DNA of 64,000 nt from Sphingomonas panacisoli (GCF_007859635.1 NZ_CP042306.1:310001-374000); one strand, 5' to 3'. Shown: positions 1-9,458, counted from the first letter of the stretch. Notes: a model not told the origin generated them from the sequence alone. A program made the numbers and translations.

Positions 1-206
1 GCTACATCATCGGGGTCGGGCTGACCTTCTCGCTGTTCCAGCACATGATGAGCGGCATCCGCCATTTCGTGCTCGACACCGGCGCGGGGTACGAGCTCAA
101 GACCAACAAGACCGGCGCGATCCTGACCTTCGTCGGCGCGCTCGTCCTCACCATCCTGTTCTGGGGCATCCTGCTCAAGGACGTCATTCTCGGGGTAGCG
201 AAGTAA
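1..206 (+). CDS. sdhC: Succinate dehydrogenase cytochrome b556 subunit, C-terminal part
   Basis: The 5' end lies outside the window; the reading frame begins at base 3 and gives 67 residues. SdhC is a membrane anchor of respiratory complex II and helps bind haem b and quinone. Visible are the motif HMMSGIRHFVLD, which matches the SdhC haem-ligand/quinone-site region (HxxxGIRHxxxD), and one last transmembrane helix (about ILTFVGALVLTILFWGIL). The stop overlaps the sdhD start by one base (TAATG), as expected for a translationally coupled sdhCDA operon. Confidence 0.93.
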   Translation, partial: YIIGVGLTFSLFQHMMSGIRHFVLDTGAGYELKTNKTGAILTFVGALVLTILFWGILLKDVILGVAK

Positions 207-610
207 TGGGCGACGGCACCGAACTCGGCCGCGTCCGCGGTCTCGGCAGCGCGCAGGAAGGCGCGCATCACTGGTGGCGCCAGCGCGTTACCGCGGGGTC
301 GAACCTGTTCTTCCTCGCCTGGTTCATGATCTCGCTGACGCGCCTCGGCGGGTTCGACTATGGCAGCATCCACAACTGGATCGCCTCGGCCTGGGTCGCG
401 GTGCCGCTGATCATGCTGGTCATTTCGACCTGCTGGCACGCGCGGCTGGGGCTGCAGGTGCTGATCGAGGATTATCAGGATGACGAGGGCCGCGTGCTGT
501 GGCTGCTCGTCGCCGAATATTTCCTGGCGATCATCGCGGTGACGGCGATCTTCTCGATCCTGAAGGCGGCGTTGGTCACGGTCGCGGCAGCGGGGCCGGC
601 AGCAGGCTGA
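206..610 (+). CDS. sdhD: Succinate dehydrogenase hydrophobic membrane anchor subunit
   Basis: 134 residues. SdhD is the second membrane anchor of complex II and, with SdhC, holds haem b and ubiquinone. The sequence shows three hydrophobic spans (roughly residues 32-48, 58-75 and 98-125) and the signature [13 protein letters not shown] near residues 78-90, which is typical of alphaproteobacterial SdhD. It starts one base inside the sdhC stop and ends one base inside the sdhA start (TGATG), so the three genes are tightly coupled. Confidence 0.95.
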   Translation: MGDGTELGRVRGLGSAQEGAHHWWRQRVTAGSNLFFLAWFMISLTRLGGFDYGSIHNWIASAWVAVPLIMLVISTCWHARLGLQVLIEDYQDDEGRVLWLLVAEYFLAIIAVTAIFSILKAALVTVAAAGPAAG

Positions 611-2412
611 TGAGCGACACGTACAAGATCATCGACCACACCTATGACGCGGTGGTGGTCGGCGCGGGCGGATCGGGCCTCCGCGCGGTCCAGGAATGCG
701 CGCAGAGCGGCCTCAAGACCGCGTGCATCACCAAGGTGTTCCCGACCCGTAGCCATACCGTCGCGGCGCAGGGCGGCATCGCCGCCAGCCTCGGCAATAT
801 GGGGCCGGACCATTGGACCTGGCACATGTACGACACCGTCAAGGGGTCGGACTGGCTCGGCGACCAGGACGCGATCGAATACATGGTCCGCGAAGCGCCC
901 GCCGCGGTCTACGAACTCGAACATGCCGGCGTGCCGTTCAGCCGCACCGACGCAGGCAAGATCTATCAGCGTCCGTTCGGCGGCATGATGCAGAATATGG
1001 GCGAAGGGCCGCCCGCGCAGCGCACCTGCGCCGCGGCCGACCGTACGGGGCATGCGATGCTCCACGCACTCTATCAGCAGAGCCTGCGCTTCGACGCCGA
1101 TTTCTACATCGAATATTTCGCGCTCGACCTCATCATGGAGGACGGCGAGTGCAAGGGCGTCATCGCGCTCTGCATGGAAGACGGCAGCATCCATCGTTTC
1201 CGCAGCCACGCGACCGTGCTCGCGACGGGCGGCTACGGCCGCTGCTATTTCTCCGCGACCAGTGCGCATACCTGCACCGGCGACGGCGGCGGGATGGTGC
1301 TGCGCGCGGGCCTGCCGCTGCAGGACATGGAGTTCGTCCAGTTCCACCCGACCGGCATCTACGGCGCCGGCGTGCTGATCACCGAGGGCGCGCGCGGCGA
1401 GGGCGGGTACCTCACCAATTCCGAGGGCGAGCGGTTCATGGAACGCTACGCTCCGTCGGCGAAGGACCTGGCGTCGCGCGACGTCGTGTCACGGTCGATG
1501 GCGGCGGAAATCCGCGAAGGCCGCGGTGTCGGACCGAACAAGGATTACATCTACCTCCACCTCGATCACATCGATCCCAAGGTGCTGCACGAGCGTCTGC
1601 CCGGCATCACCGAGACGGGGAAGATCTTCGCCGGCGTCGATCTGACGCGCCAGCCGCTGCCGGTCACGCCGACCGTCCACTACAATATGGGCGGCATCCC
1701 GACCAACTATCACGGCGAGGTCGTCCATTTGAAGGACGGCGATCCCGACGCGGTCGTCCCCGGCCTGTTCGCGGTCGGCGAAGCGGCGTGCGTGTCGGTC
1801 CACGGTGCCAATCGCCTTGGGTCGAACAGCCTGATCGACCTCGTCGTCTTCGGCCGCGCGACCGGCAAGCGGATCGCCGAAATCCTGAAGCCCAATACCA
1901 AGCACGGTACGGTGGTGACCGCCGCCGACGACGCGGCGATCGCCCGGCTCGACCATTTCCGCAATGCCAAGGGTGCGGCGCCGACCGCGCAGATCCGCAA
2001 CGACATGCAGCGCACGATGCAGAAGCATTGCGCGGTGTTCCGCGACACCGCGCTGCTCGACGAAGGCGTCGCGCACATGGACGCGGTGTACAAGTCGCTC
2101 GGCGATGTCGGCATCACCGACCGTTCGTTGATTTGGAACACCGACCTGATCGAGACGCTCGAGCTCGACAATCTGCTGTGCCAGGCGGTCGTCACGATCC
2201 GCGGCGCGGCCAATCGGAAAGAGAGCCGCGGCGCGCACATGCACGAGGACTATCCCGAGCGCGACGACAAGAACTTCATGAAGCACACGATCGCGACGTT
2301 CGACGGCTGGGGCGGCAAGGGCGGGAGCGTCACGCTCGATTACCGCCCGGTGCACGACTACACGCTCACCGACGACGTCGAATATATCAAGCCGAAAAAG
2401 CGAGTTTACTGA
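610..2412 (+). CDS. sdhA: Succinate dehydrogenase flavoprotein subunit
   Basis: 600 residues, full length for the family. SdhA oxidises succinate to fumarate with covalently bound FAD. Visible are the Rossmann motif VVGAGGSG (about residues 16-23), the flavin-attachment region SHTVAAQGG, the catalytic region with HPTGIYGAG, and [11 protein letters not shown] near the C-terminal third. A longer reading frame opens at 499, but the ATG at 610 is chosen because it gives the conserved N-terminus and overlaps the sdhD stop. The usual partner sdhB does not follow this gene, and no SdhB-like [2Fe-2S] protein was found in the window. Confidence 0.97.
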   Translation: MSDTYKIIDHTYDAVVVGAGGSGLRAVQECAQSGLKTACITKVFPTRSHTVAAQGGIAASLGNMGPDHWTWHMYDTVKGSDWLGDQDAIEYMVREAPAAVYELEHAGVPFSRTDAGKIYQRPFGGMMQNMGEGPPAQRTCAAADRTGHAMLHALYQQSLRFDADFYIEYFALDLIMEDGECKGVIALCMEDGSIHRFRSHATVLATGGYGRCYFSATSAHTCTGDGGGMVLRAGLPLQDMEFVQFHPTGIYGAGVLITEGARGEGGYLTNSEGERFMERYAPSAKDLASRDVVSRSMAAEIREGRGVGPNKDYIYLHLDHIDPKVLHERLPGITETGKIFAGVDLTRQPLPVTPTVHYNMGGIPTNYHGEVVHLKDGDPDAVVPGLFAVGEAACVSVHGANRLGSNSLIDLVVFGRATGKRIAEILKPNTKHGTVVTAADDAAIARLDHFRNAKGAAPTAQIRNDMQRTMQKHCAVFRDTALLDEGVAHMDAVYKSLGDVGITDRSLIWNTDLIETLELDNLLCQAVVTIRGAANRKESRGAHMHEDYPERDDKNFMKHTIATFDGWGGKGGSVTLDYRPVHDYTLTDDVEYIKPKKRVY

Positions 2413-2427
2413 TCGAGGCACCGTGAC

Positions 2428-3102
2428 GTGGCGATCATCCGGCGAATTCATGCCCCGTTGCTGACGCCCGAGGATGCCATCCCGCACCTCGGTGCGCCGC
2501 ATCACTGGAAGGAAGGTCGGTCGGCGAAAAGCTTGATCGATCAATGGTGGTCGGCAAACGCCATTCCGCAAAGCGTCAAGCTGATGCTCGATCAGGCACC
2601 CGAATGGCGCGGCGCCGATCTGGTCGATGCCTTTGTCGAGCGGTGCACCGATTTGTCGGATGGACGTCCATCCCATTCGCAAAGCGATCTTCTCGCGATA
2701 GTCGGGATCGTGGACCGGCTTGGCGTCCTGGCCGTAGAGGCCAAGGTCGACGAGGGCTTCGACAAGACCGTCGATGAATGGCGATCCGGTTCCTCCGCAG
2801 GAAAGGAGGCGCGACTGCAAAAGCTGTGCGCGCTTTTCGGGCTCGATCCGCAGGCCGTCGGCCACCTGCGTTACCAGCTCTTTCACCGAACGGCGTCGGC
2901 GATCATCGAAGCCAAGCGATACCGGGTACGCCAAGCGGCCATGATCGTTCAAAGTTGGAGCTCTGCGCGGATCGGCCTCGACGATTTTCGGGCCTTTTTC
3001 GCGGCGATTGGCCTTCCCGACTTGCGCGATGGCGAATTCAGTACGGTAATCATGATCGATGACGTGGCGCTGAGAACCGGCTGGGTGACGGAGCCCGGTT
3101 AG
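2428..3102 (+). CDS. Uncharacterised protein, DUF6946-like
   Basis: 224 residues from a GTG start with GAGG about ten bases upstream. I tentatively assign it to the uncharacterised DUF6946 group from memory of sequence flavour; this is not a firm family call. The stretch DLLAIVGIVDRLGVLAVEAK has the hydrophobic strand followed by E-x-K seen in PD-(D/E)XK nuclease folds (about residues 86-105), but this alone does not prove nuclease activity. No signal peptide or membrane span is visible. It follows sdhA after 15 bases, where sdhB is normally found, and its base composition looks less GC-rich than sdhA, which hints at insertion. Confidence 0.6.
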   Translation: MAIIRRIHAPLLTPEDAIPHLGAPHHWKEGRSAKSLIDQWWSANAIPQSVKLMLDQAPEWRGADLVDAFVERCTDLSDGRPSHSQSDLLAIVGIVDRLGVLAVEAKVDEGFDKTVDEWRSGSSAGKEARLQKLCALFGLDPQAVGHLRYQLFHRTASAIIEAKRYRVRQAAMIVQSWSSARIGLDDFRAFFAAIGLPDLRDGEFSTVIMIDDVALRTGWVTEPG

Positions 3103-3213
3103 CCGGCTCGGCACGATGCGCCGCCGATGTAGCTTTGGCTTGCACGTCTCCGCTTGACACCGCCCCGTCGCGCGCGAAGGTCGTTCCATCGAATCCGAGC
3201 AGGGGCGAACGAT

Positions 3214-4221
3214 ATGCGGTGGGCGGGCAAGGTAGCACGGACGGCGAGCTTGCTGGTGGCGTCCCTGGCGGTCACCGCATCGGCGACCGGACAGTCGGCG
3301 ACCTCCTACAAGGCGCCCGAACATGTCGGCGGCTGGCCCGGGCTCGTGTCCGGCAGCAACGAGACCGAGGCGCAGGCATCGATCGACCTCGGCCCGGAGC
3401 TCGAGCGCGACCGCTCGCCCAAATGGCTGCTCGACGAACAGCGCAAACTCGACAAGGCGCTCGCCGCGCTCACCCCGCAGAAGCCCGGCATGGTCGATGC
3501 CTATGTCGTCGTCGTCGGGCTCGACAGCGACCCGATCTTCGGGCGCGAGGCGCGCGAGGCGGGCAAGGTGCTGAGCCGCCGCTACAATGCGGTGGGGCAT
3601 ACGATCGTGCTCGCGGGTACGAACGGCGACGGACCGTCCGCACTGCCCAACGGCAGCCCGCACAACCTGGCCGTCGCGCTCGCGCGTGTCGCCGAATTGA
3701 TGGACAAGAAGCAGGACGTCCTCGTCCTCTATACCGCCGGGCATGGCGCCAAGGTGGGTCTGGCCTATCACGACGCCGATGACGGGTTCGGGATCATCCC
3801 GCCGGCGCGGATGGCGCGGATGTTCGACGAACTGGGGATCAAGAACCGGCTGCTGATCCTGTCGGCCTGTTTCTCCGGCATCTTCGTGCCGACGCTGGCG
3901 AGCGACACGACCGCGCTGTTCACCGCGGCGTCCGCCGATCGGACGTCGTTCGGCTGTCAGTCGGACCGCGATTGGACCTTCTATGGCGATGCGATGATCA
4001 ACAACGCGCTGCGCCAGCCGGTGCCGCTCGCGACGGCGGGTGCCAATGCGCAGGCACTGATCGCCAAATGGGAAGGGATGAAGAGCGACTTGCTTCCGTC
4101 GCAACCGCAAGTCTCGATCGGCAGCAAGGTATCGACCTGGCTGACCCCGCTCGAAGCGCGGATGCCCAAAACCGCGACGCCAATGGTCGGGCGCCCGGCA
4201 ATCTCGATCTTCGAACAGTAG
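3214..4221 (+). CDS. Secreted C13 (legumain-like) family cysteine peptidase
   Basis: 335 residues from ATG 3214, chosen because AGGGGCG lies just upstream and the N-terminus then reads as a signal peptide (MRWAGKVARTASLLVASLAV, cleavage near ATG-QS). The caspase/legumain-fold core is clear: catalytic His in YTAGHGAK (H177) and Cys in LSACFSG (C219), 42 residues apart as in C13 peptidases. The likely location is the periplasm. The family cleaves after Asn or Asp in eukaryotes; bacterial substrates are mostly unknown. It lies downstream of the DUF6946-like gene on the same strand and ends at a terminator shared with the convergent small gene. Confidence 0.8.
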   Translation: MRWAGKVARTASLLVASLAVTASATGQSATSYKAPEHVGGWPGLVSGSNETEAQASIDLGPELERDRSPKWLLDEQRKLDKALAALTPQKPGMVDAYVVVVGLDSDPIFGREAREAGKVLSRRYNAVGHTIVLAGTNGDGPSALPNGSPHNLAVALARVAELMDKKQDVLVLYTAGHGAKVGLAYHDADDGFGIIPPARMARMFDELGIKNRLLILSACFSGIFVPTLASDTTALFTAASADRTSFGCQSDRDWTFYGDAMINNALRQPVPLATAGANAQALIAKWEGMKSDLLPSQPQVSIGSKVSTWLTPLEARMPKTATPMVGRPAISIFEQ

Positions 4222-4231
4222 AAGCGCACAC

Positions 4232-4258
4232 AAAAAAGGAGGCCGAAGCCCCCTTTTC
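4232..4258. terminator. Bidirectional intrinsic terminator
   Basis: AAAAGGAGGC and GCCCCCTTTT pair with one mismatch around a short CGAA loop, flanked by A and T runs. It sits between the convergent C13 peptidase gene and the small membrane protein gene, so it can end transcripts from both sides. Confidence 0.6.
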
Positions 4259-4278
4259 CGTATTCGATTGCGTCGAGC

Positions 4279-4521
4279 TTACTTGCTCTTCGACTTGTTG
4301 TCGTCGGCGATCAGCACGACGGCGACGATGATGCCGACCACCGCAGCCGCGGCGAGAAACACGCCGGCGCCGTGAAGCTGGTTGGCGTTCGCGGTCGGGC
4401 TCGACGCGCGGACCGACTTGGCGACCGACAGGCTCGCCGCAGGATTGGCAGGAGCGGCCAGCGCAGGTGCCGTGGCCATCGACAGGGCTGCGATCGCCCC
4501 CAAATACTTCGCAAACCTCAT
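4279..4521 (-). CDS. Small secreted/membrane protein, paralogue of 15605-15856
   Basis: 80 residues from the second of two adjacent ATGs (4524 and 4521), which leaves good spacing to AAGGGAG. It has a signal peptide (MMRFAKYLGAIAALSMATAPALAA), a conserved central segment with NPAASLSVAKSVRA, one hydrophobic helix (VFLAAAAVVGIIVAVVLIA) and a short basic/polar tail ending KSKSK. The same plan and motifs recur in the protein at 15605-15856. The function is unknown. It is monocistronic, with the upstream region open to the acyl-CoA ligase terminus. Confidence 0.75.
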   Translation of the reverse strand: MRFAKYLGAIAALSMATAPALAAPANPAASLSVAKSVRASSPTANANQLHGAGVFLAAAAVVGIIVAVVLIADDNKSKSK

Positions 4522-4637
4522 CATAGTCTCCCTTGGTTGCAACAGGTTATTGGCACTGACCTAAACGGCGCGCAACTGCCGTTTGGTCCGAAACGCGTCA
4601 TCAGGGTATTTTGTTGCGATCAGATGACCTGATCGGT

Positions 4638-6320
4638 TTAGCCGCTTGATTCAGATCGTACTTCTTCGACCAAATCCTTGCGACTCAGCTTGCCGACCAG
4701 CGTCTTGGGGAGGGCCAAGCGGACCACGACCTGATCGACGCGCTCATGATGGCCGAGTTGCGCGTTCAGCCAGGTCTTGAGCGTATCGGGCGTCTCGGTC
4801 GCACCGTCGGTCAGCGTGACGTACGCGCGGGGCTGCTCGCCGCGATAGGTGTCGGGAACGCCGATCACCAGCGCCTCCTTCACCGCCGGGTTCTTGTACA
4901 GCACCGCCTCGATCTGGCTTGGGAAGACCTTGAACCCCGACACCGCGATCATGTCCTTCAGCCGATCGACCACACGGATGAAACCGTCCGCGTCGATCTG
5001 GCCGACATCGCCGGTGCGCAGCCAGCCGTCCACGAACACGTCGGCATCGGCGTCGGGACGGTTCCAATAGCCCTTCATGATCTGGGGTCCGCGCACCACG
5101 ATCTCGCCGGGCTCGCCATCGGGCGGGGGCCGGGTCGGGTCTTCCTTGTCGACTAGGCGCACCTGGGTCGCCGGGATCGGCTGGCCGATCGTGCCGACCT
5201 TGCCCATGCTCGCATAGGGATTGCACGATACGACCCCCGAGCTTTCCGACAGGCCGTACCCCTCGATCACGCGCGCGCCTGTCGCATTCTCGAACTTCGC
5301 CTTCACCTCCGCGGGCAACGGCGCACCGCCGGAGATGCAATATCTGAGGCTCGAGAGGTCGGTCGTCTTCAGCTTGGGATGGTCGAGTAGCGCCTGATAC
5401 ATGGTCGGCACCCCGGGCAGCGCGGTCGCCTTGGTCCGCTCGATCGCGGCGAGCACCTGGCCGCCGTCGAACCGCGGCAGCATCACGATCGTTCCGCCCT
5501 TCGCGACCGTGCGGTTCATCACGCAGGTATTGGCGAAGACGTGGAACAGCGGCAGCACGCCGATGATGCGATCCTCGCCATGGGGGTCGGGGTCCATCCC
5601 CTCGACCTGCCGCGCATTGGCGGACAGGTTCTGATGCGTGAGCATCGCGCCCTTGGGCGTGCCGGTGGTGCCGCCGGTATATTGGATCACCGCGACGTGG
5701 GTTTCGGGGTCGATCGCGGGATGGTCGCCGGTGCCGTCGTTCGCGATCAATTTGGAGAACGCCATGATGCGCGGGTCGTCGGGACGCTTGGTCACTTCCT
5801 TGCCGCGGAACAGCCGGTAGAAAAGCGATTTGGTCCCGGGCAGCGCGCCCGCCACCGATCCGACGATCAGCCGCGTGATGCTCGACTTGTCGAGTACCTC
5901 CAACGCCGTCGGCAACAGCGCCGATGCCGACAGCGTGAACAGCGCGCGCGTACCCGAATCCTCGGCTTGATGCGCCAGTTCGTCGACCGTGTAGAGCGGC
6001 GAGAAATTGACGACCGTCGCGCCGAGCTTGAGGATGCCGAAATAGGCCGCGAGGTAGTGCGGCACGTTGGGCAGGAACAGGCCGATACGATCGCCGGGGC
6101 CGTAGCCGAGCTTGGCAAGGCCAGCCGCCACGCGGTTCGCGCCGTCCAGCGTCTCGGCGTAGGAATAATGACGGCCCAGGAAATCGATCAGCGGCTTGGC
6201 GGCGTGGTGCGCGGCAGATCGCTCGAACATCGCGGTCAGCGTGAGCGGCGGGAACTCGGTCGCCCACGGCGTCGGATGACGATAGGCGTCGCTGCGCCAG
6301 ATGCTCTCCGGGTCAGTCAT
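4638..6320 (-). CDS. Long-chain fatty acid--CoA ligase (AMP-forming)
   Basis: 560 residues, a usual length for FadD-type ligases. It activates fatty acids with ATP and CoA via an acyl-AMP intermediate, feeding beta-oxidation or lipid synthesis. The AMP-binding P-loop YTGGTTGTPKG, the FACS signature region GWLRTGDVGQIDADG followed by RLKDMIAVSGFKVFP, and the C-terminal catalytic lysine in TLVGKLSRKDL are all present. The ATG at 6320 is taken as the start; an in-frame GTG two codons earlier is possible. The exact chain length specificity cannot be read from the sequence. Confidence 0.92.
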   Translation of the reverse strand: MTDPESIWRSDAYRHPTPWATEFPPLTLTAMFERSAAHHAAKPLIDFLGRHYSYAETLDGANRVAAGLAKLGYGPGDRIGLFLPNVPHYLAAYFGILKLGATVVNFSPLYTVDELAHQAEDSGTRALFTLSASALLPTALEVLDKSSITRLIVGSVAGALPGTKSLFYRLFRGKEVTKRPDDPRIMAFSKLIANDGTGDHPAIDPETHVAVIQYTGGTTGTPKGAMLTHQNLSANARQVEGMDPDPHGEDRIIGVLPLFHVFANTCVMNRTVAKGGTIVMLPRFDGGQVLAAIERTKATALPGVPTMYQALLDHPKLKTTDLSSLRYCISGGAPLPAEVKAKFENATGARVIEGYGLSESSGVVSCNPYASMGKVGTIGQPIPATQVRLVDKEDPTRPPPDGEPGEIVVRGPQIMKGYWNRPDADADVFVDGWLRTGDVGQIDADGFIRVVDRLKDMIAVSGFKVFPSQIEAVLYKNPAVKEALVIGVPDTYRGEQPRAYVTLTDGATETPDTLKTWLNAQLGHHERVDQVVVRLALPKTLVGKLSRKDLVEEVRSESSG

Positions 6321-6344
6321 TGACACCGATGTAGTCGGCAGAAG

Positions 6345-6545
6345 TTACGAAACCACCCGGCTGGTGCTCCACGTCACCAGGAATTTGACCGCGACGATGC
6401 CCAGATCCACCGCTGCCTGCATCCGGTGCGGCGCGGGGTCGCGCGCTTCGTGCGTCAGGATTTCGATGTCCGCCGTCGGGTGGCGCGCCGCCGCGGCGAT
6501 GGCCAGCACGGCCGCTGCAATCAGGAGGGTACGCCGACGCCGCAT
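6345..6545 (-). CDS. Small membrane-associated protein of unknown function
   Basis: 66 residues beginning MRRRRTLLIAAAVLAIAAAA, an N-terminal basic cluster followed by a membrane helix or uncleaved signal. A polar middle (HPTADIEILTHEARDPAPHRMQ) precedes a second hydrophobic stretch (VDLGIVAVKFLVTW). It lies on the same strand as and just upstream of the acyl-CoA ligase (24 bases apart). I do not recognise a family; the regular residue pattern suggests a real gene, but the evidence is modest. Confidence 0.5.
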   Translation of the reverse strand: MRRRRTLLIAAAVLAIAAAARHPTADIEILTHEARDPAPHRMQAAVDLGIVAVKFLVTWSTSRVVS

Positions 6546-6597
6546 GCGTTTACCATAAACGACGTCTGCGTAACGACAAAGGGATTTGTGCGGTTCT

Positions 6598-8280
6598 TTA
6601 CGCGGCCAGCGGCGCGATGCGCGCGCGGTCGCGGCCGGCTTGCTTGGCGTCGAACAACGCACGGTCGGCGCGGCGGTACATCGCCTTCCAGTCGGCTTCG
6701 CTCGCCAGTGGGCCGGTGCAGGCGCCGATGCTGGTGGTGACGTGGATGTCGAACGGCATCCGGGCGGCGCGCAGGCGTTCGAGCACCGCCTCGGGCGCGA
6801 TGGCGCGATCGGCCGGCGACAGGATCGCGAATTCCTCGCCCCCCATCCGCGTGATCAGCGCGCCGGGCGCGGCAAGCCGCAGCACGCGCGCGAACAGCCG
6901 CAGCACTTCGTCGCCGCCGTCGTGGCCGAGCGTTTCGTTGACGTGCTTGAAATGATCGAGATCGGTGAGGATCAGCACTTGCTCGCCCTCGCGCCCGATC
7001 GCCTGGCGCAGGAAGGCGCGGCGGTTGAGCAAGCCGGTCAGCGGATCGGTGTCGGCAAGTCGCGCGGCGATGATCTCGCGCTCGATCGCCTCGTCGCGCT
7101 CGTTGCTCAGTAAACGGATGCGGTACGCGATGGCGAGGGTCGAGACGATCGCCTCGAACGCCATCGACAGGATGGTCGAATTGTCGAGCCAGAAGCTCCA
7201 CCGCACCACGGCAAGGTTGGCGAGTAAACGCAGGGCCGCGAACACGATCGGCGCCGCCCAGGCCACGGCGAACAGCCAGAGATGCGGGCTACGCTCGGTG
7301 CGGGCGCGCAGGATGATCGGGACGATCGCGACGATCAGCACCGCGAAACTGATGGAGTAGAAAGCGTCGAGCAACCCGATCTGCCACGGCGCCAGCAGGG
7401 CGAACGCGACCATTGCGGTCAGGGCAAGCGCGGTCAGCCAGTTTGCGGCGCGCGACACCCAGCCAGACGTGACGGAGGGCGGAAAGAACGCGCGCGCGAA
7501 CATCAGCGCGGTCGCCGCCCCCGTCGCCAGGAAGATGTAGTTGAATCGTAGCCGGTCGTTGTTGAGCATCGCCGGATTGGCCCAGGCCAGCCCGCCCGAC
7601 GAAGTGAAGGCATAGAGCCCGAGCGACAGCACCATTGCGCAATAAGCGAGCTGGAACCGATGGCGGAGGGCCCCCCACATCGCCAGATTGTAGATCAACA
7701 GCGCGAAGCACAGCCCCATAAAGCCGGAATACATCGCCGCCATGACGATATTGGCGCGCGCCGCCTCTCGCGCCGTCGCTAGCCTTGGAGCGACGAGAAT
7801 GCCGCGCAGGTTAGCGCTGCCGTCGACTCGCCACAGAAAGCGAACTGGCGCTCCCAACTTCGGATCGAGGCGCCACTGGATCATCGCGCCGAGCTGAAGG
7901 TGGCGACTGATCCCTGCCCCGTCATACGCCCAACCCCGGACCTTGCCGTCGGGATAGAGCGCGTAGAGCGTCACGCGATCCTGCCACAGGCTGGCGATCC
8001 GCACGCGCTCGCGGTCGCCGGCATCGGCGATCGTGCCGAGCGGTTGCGACAGCACCCAATAATCGCCGTTGTGGAAACTGGTCTGCGGCGTCGTGCAGTC
8101 GAATCGGCCGGGCGACGCCAGCATCGCGGCCGCCGTATCGCCGGCCGAGACGCGTGCGACGCAGACCGAGAGCGGCACGCCGGTCACCGCGCTCTGCGCT
8201 TGTGCCGGGGATGCGGTGAGCGTCGTCATCAACGCCGCGAGCATCACGAGAAACAGGAACAGGGGGCCAGTGCGCCGCAT
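6598..8280 (-). CDS. Diguanylate cyclase with periplasmic 7TMR-DISM sensor
   Basis: 560 residues from ATG 8280, which opens a clean signal peptide (FLFLVMLAALMTTLTASPAQA). A periplasmic 7TMR-DISM extracellular-type domain follows, then seven hydrophobic spans (about residues 180-390) and a C-terminal GGDEF domain with GGEEF near residue 480. GGEEF is an active-site form, so the protein should make c-di-GMP. The usual RxxD product-inhibition site five residues before it is replaced by AAPG, so allosteric feedback is probably missing. An in-frame start nine codons earlier is possible but leaves a poorer signal peptide. Confidence 0.9.
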   Translation of the reverse strand: MRRTGPLFLFLVMLAALMTTLTASPAQAQSAVTGVPLSVCVARVSAGDTAAAMLASPGRFDCTTPQTSFHNGDYWVLSQPLGTIADAGDRERVRIASLWQDRVTLYALYPDGKVRGWAYDGAGISRHLQLGAMIQWRLDPKLGAPVRFLWRVDGSANLRGILVAPRLATAREAARANIVMAAMYSGFMGLCFALLIYNLAMWGALRHRFQLAYCAMVLSLGLYAFTSSGGLAWANPAMLNNDRLRFNYIFLATGAATALMFARAFFPPSVTSGWVSRAANWLTALALTAMVAFALLAPWQIGLLDAFYSISFAVLIVAIVPIILRARTERSPHLWLFAVAWAAPIVFAALRLLANLAVVRWSFWLDNSTILSMAFEAIVSTLAIAYRIRLLSNERDEAIEREIIAARLADTDPLTGLLNRRAFLRQAIGREGEQVLILTDLDHFKHVNETLGHDGGDEVLRLFARVLRLAAPGALITRMGGEEFAILSPADRAIAPEAVLERLRAARMPFDIHVTTSIGACTGPLASEADWKAMYRRADRALFDAKQAGRDRARIAPLAA

Positions 8281-8363
8281 GACCGACGGCCTAGAGGCCA
8301 GGGGCAAATTATTGGTAAATCACGCGCTTGTCATGTTCGACGCCGCGCGGACCGTCCGAATTT

Positions 8364-9458
8364 TCAGGCTGCGCACCACCGCCAGACGCCATCGTCGCCG
8401 GTCTCGCGCACCGCGCGCCCTTCGACCTCGAGCCGCCGAAGGTGTGCCATCGCTTCGCCGGTCGCCATGCCGAGCATCTCCTGTCCGATCGCGCGGCGGA
8501 ACAGGCGGCCGAAGCAATCGGTCGCGCGGCGCGGCTCCTGCGCCAGGAACGCTTCCAACTCGTCGAGCCGTTCGCGATGCTCGCGGTCCATCGCGTCGAG
8601 CCGCGGGTGCAGCCCGGTGAACGGATCGCCATGGCCGGGCAGCGCGAGCACGTCGGCCGGCACTTCGCGCTTCAATTTGGCGATGGAGGCGAACCATTCG
8701 CCCAGCGGGTCGGCTTGCGGTTCGGTGATCCCGACCGACACGTTGGGGCTGATCCGCGGCAATACCTGGTCGCCGGCGATGAACACCCCCGCCGCCTCGT
8801 CGAGCAGGCAGGCATGTTCCGGGCTGTGTCCCGATCCGACGATCACGCGCCAGTCGCGCGCCCCGATCCGGATCGTCTCGCCGTCGATCATCCGGCGGTA
8901 CGACATCGGCATCGGCCGCACGATCCGCCCGAAATTGGCCCAGCCGTGCCTGGCGGCAATCTCGATCTGCTCGTTGGTCCAGCCGGCGGCGTGGCGATAG
9001 TCGCTGACTTCCTTCGGCGTCTCGGGCCGCGCGTCGGCGACCAGCATCTGCGCGGTCAGCCACTCCCCACGGGTCATCCACAGCGGTGCGGCGTGATGGT
9101 CGCACATCCAGCCGGCGAGCCCGATATGGTCGGGGTGGAAATGCGTGCCGATCATCCGGGTGACGCGAATGCCCGCCATCGGCCCCTTGAACACCGCCTT
9201 CCACGCGTCGCGCGTTTCGGGCCGGTTCATGCCCGCGTCGACCAGCGCCGCGCCGCCCTCGTCGTCGTCGAGCAGCCAGCAATTCACATGCTTGAGCGGC
9301 CCGGGAACCTTGAGCCGTACCCAGCGCACGCCCGGCGCGACCGCCATCACCTCGCCGTCGCCCGGCTCGGCCCCGCCGAACGGATAGGTCAGGCCCTTGT
9401 GGCTGGTCGGGACGAAGCTTTCATCCGCGACGAACGCGGCATCTGTGCGGGCGGTCAT
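8364..9458 (-). CDS. MBL-fold metallo-hydrolase
   Basis: 364 residues. The metal-binding HxHxDH motif is seen as THFHPDH (residues 105-111), followed by GSGHSPEH and the metal-bridging Asp in AGDQVLP, all in the expected order for metallo-beta-lactamase-fold hydrolases. The C-terminal 100 residues are helical and basic and resemble the winged-helix end found in glyoxalase-II/LACTB2-like members. Likely cytoplasmic hydrolysis of a thioester or ester; the substrate is not evident. It stands alone on the minus strand between the diguanylate cyclase and the PEP-CTERM gene. Confidence 0.87.
   Translation of the reverse strand: MTARTDAAFVADESFVPTSHKGLTYPFGGAEPGDGEVMAVAPGVRWVRLKVPGPLKHVNCWLLDDDEGGAALVDAGMNRPETRDAWKAVFKGPMAGIRVTRMIGTHFHPDHIGLAGWMCDHHAAPLWMTRGEWLTAQMLVADARPETPKEVSDYRHAAGWTNEQIEIAARHGWANFGRIVRPMPMSYRRMIDGETIRIGARDWRVIVGSGHSPEHACLLDEAAGVFIAGDQVLPRISPNVSVGITEPQADPLGEWFASIAKLKREVPADVLALPGHGDPFTGLHPRLDAMDREHRERLDELEAFLAQEPRRATDCFGRLFRRAIGQEMLGMATGEAMAHLRRLEVEGRAVRETGDDGVWRWCAA

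Noticed and set aside
1489..4233. Very long minus-strand open frame (914 codons) opposite sdhA and two following genes
   Set aside because: It is an antisense frame created by GC-rich codon use; it has no recognisable motifs and overlaps three well-supported genes.
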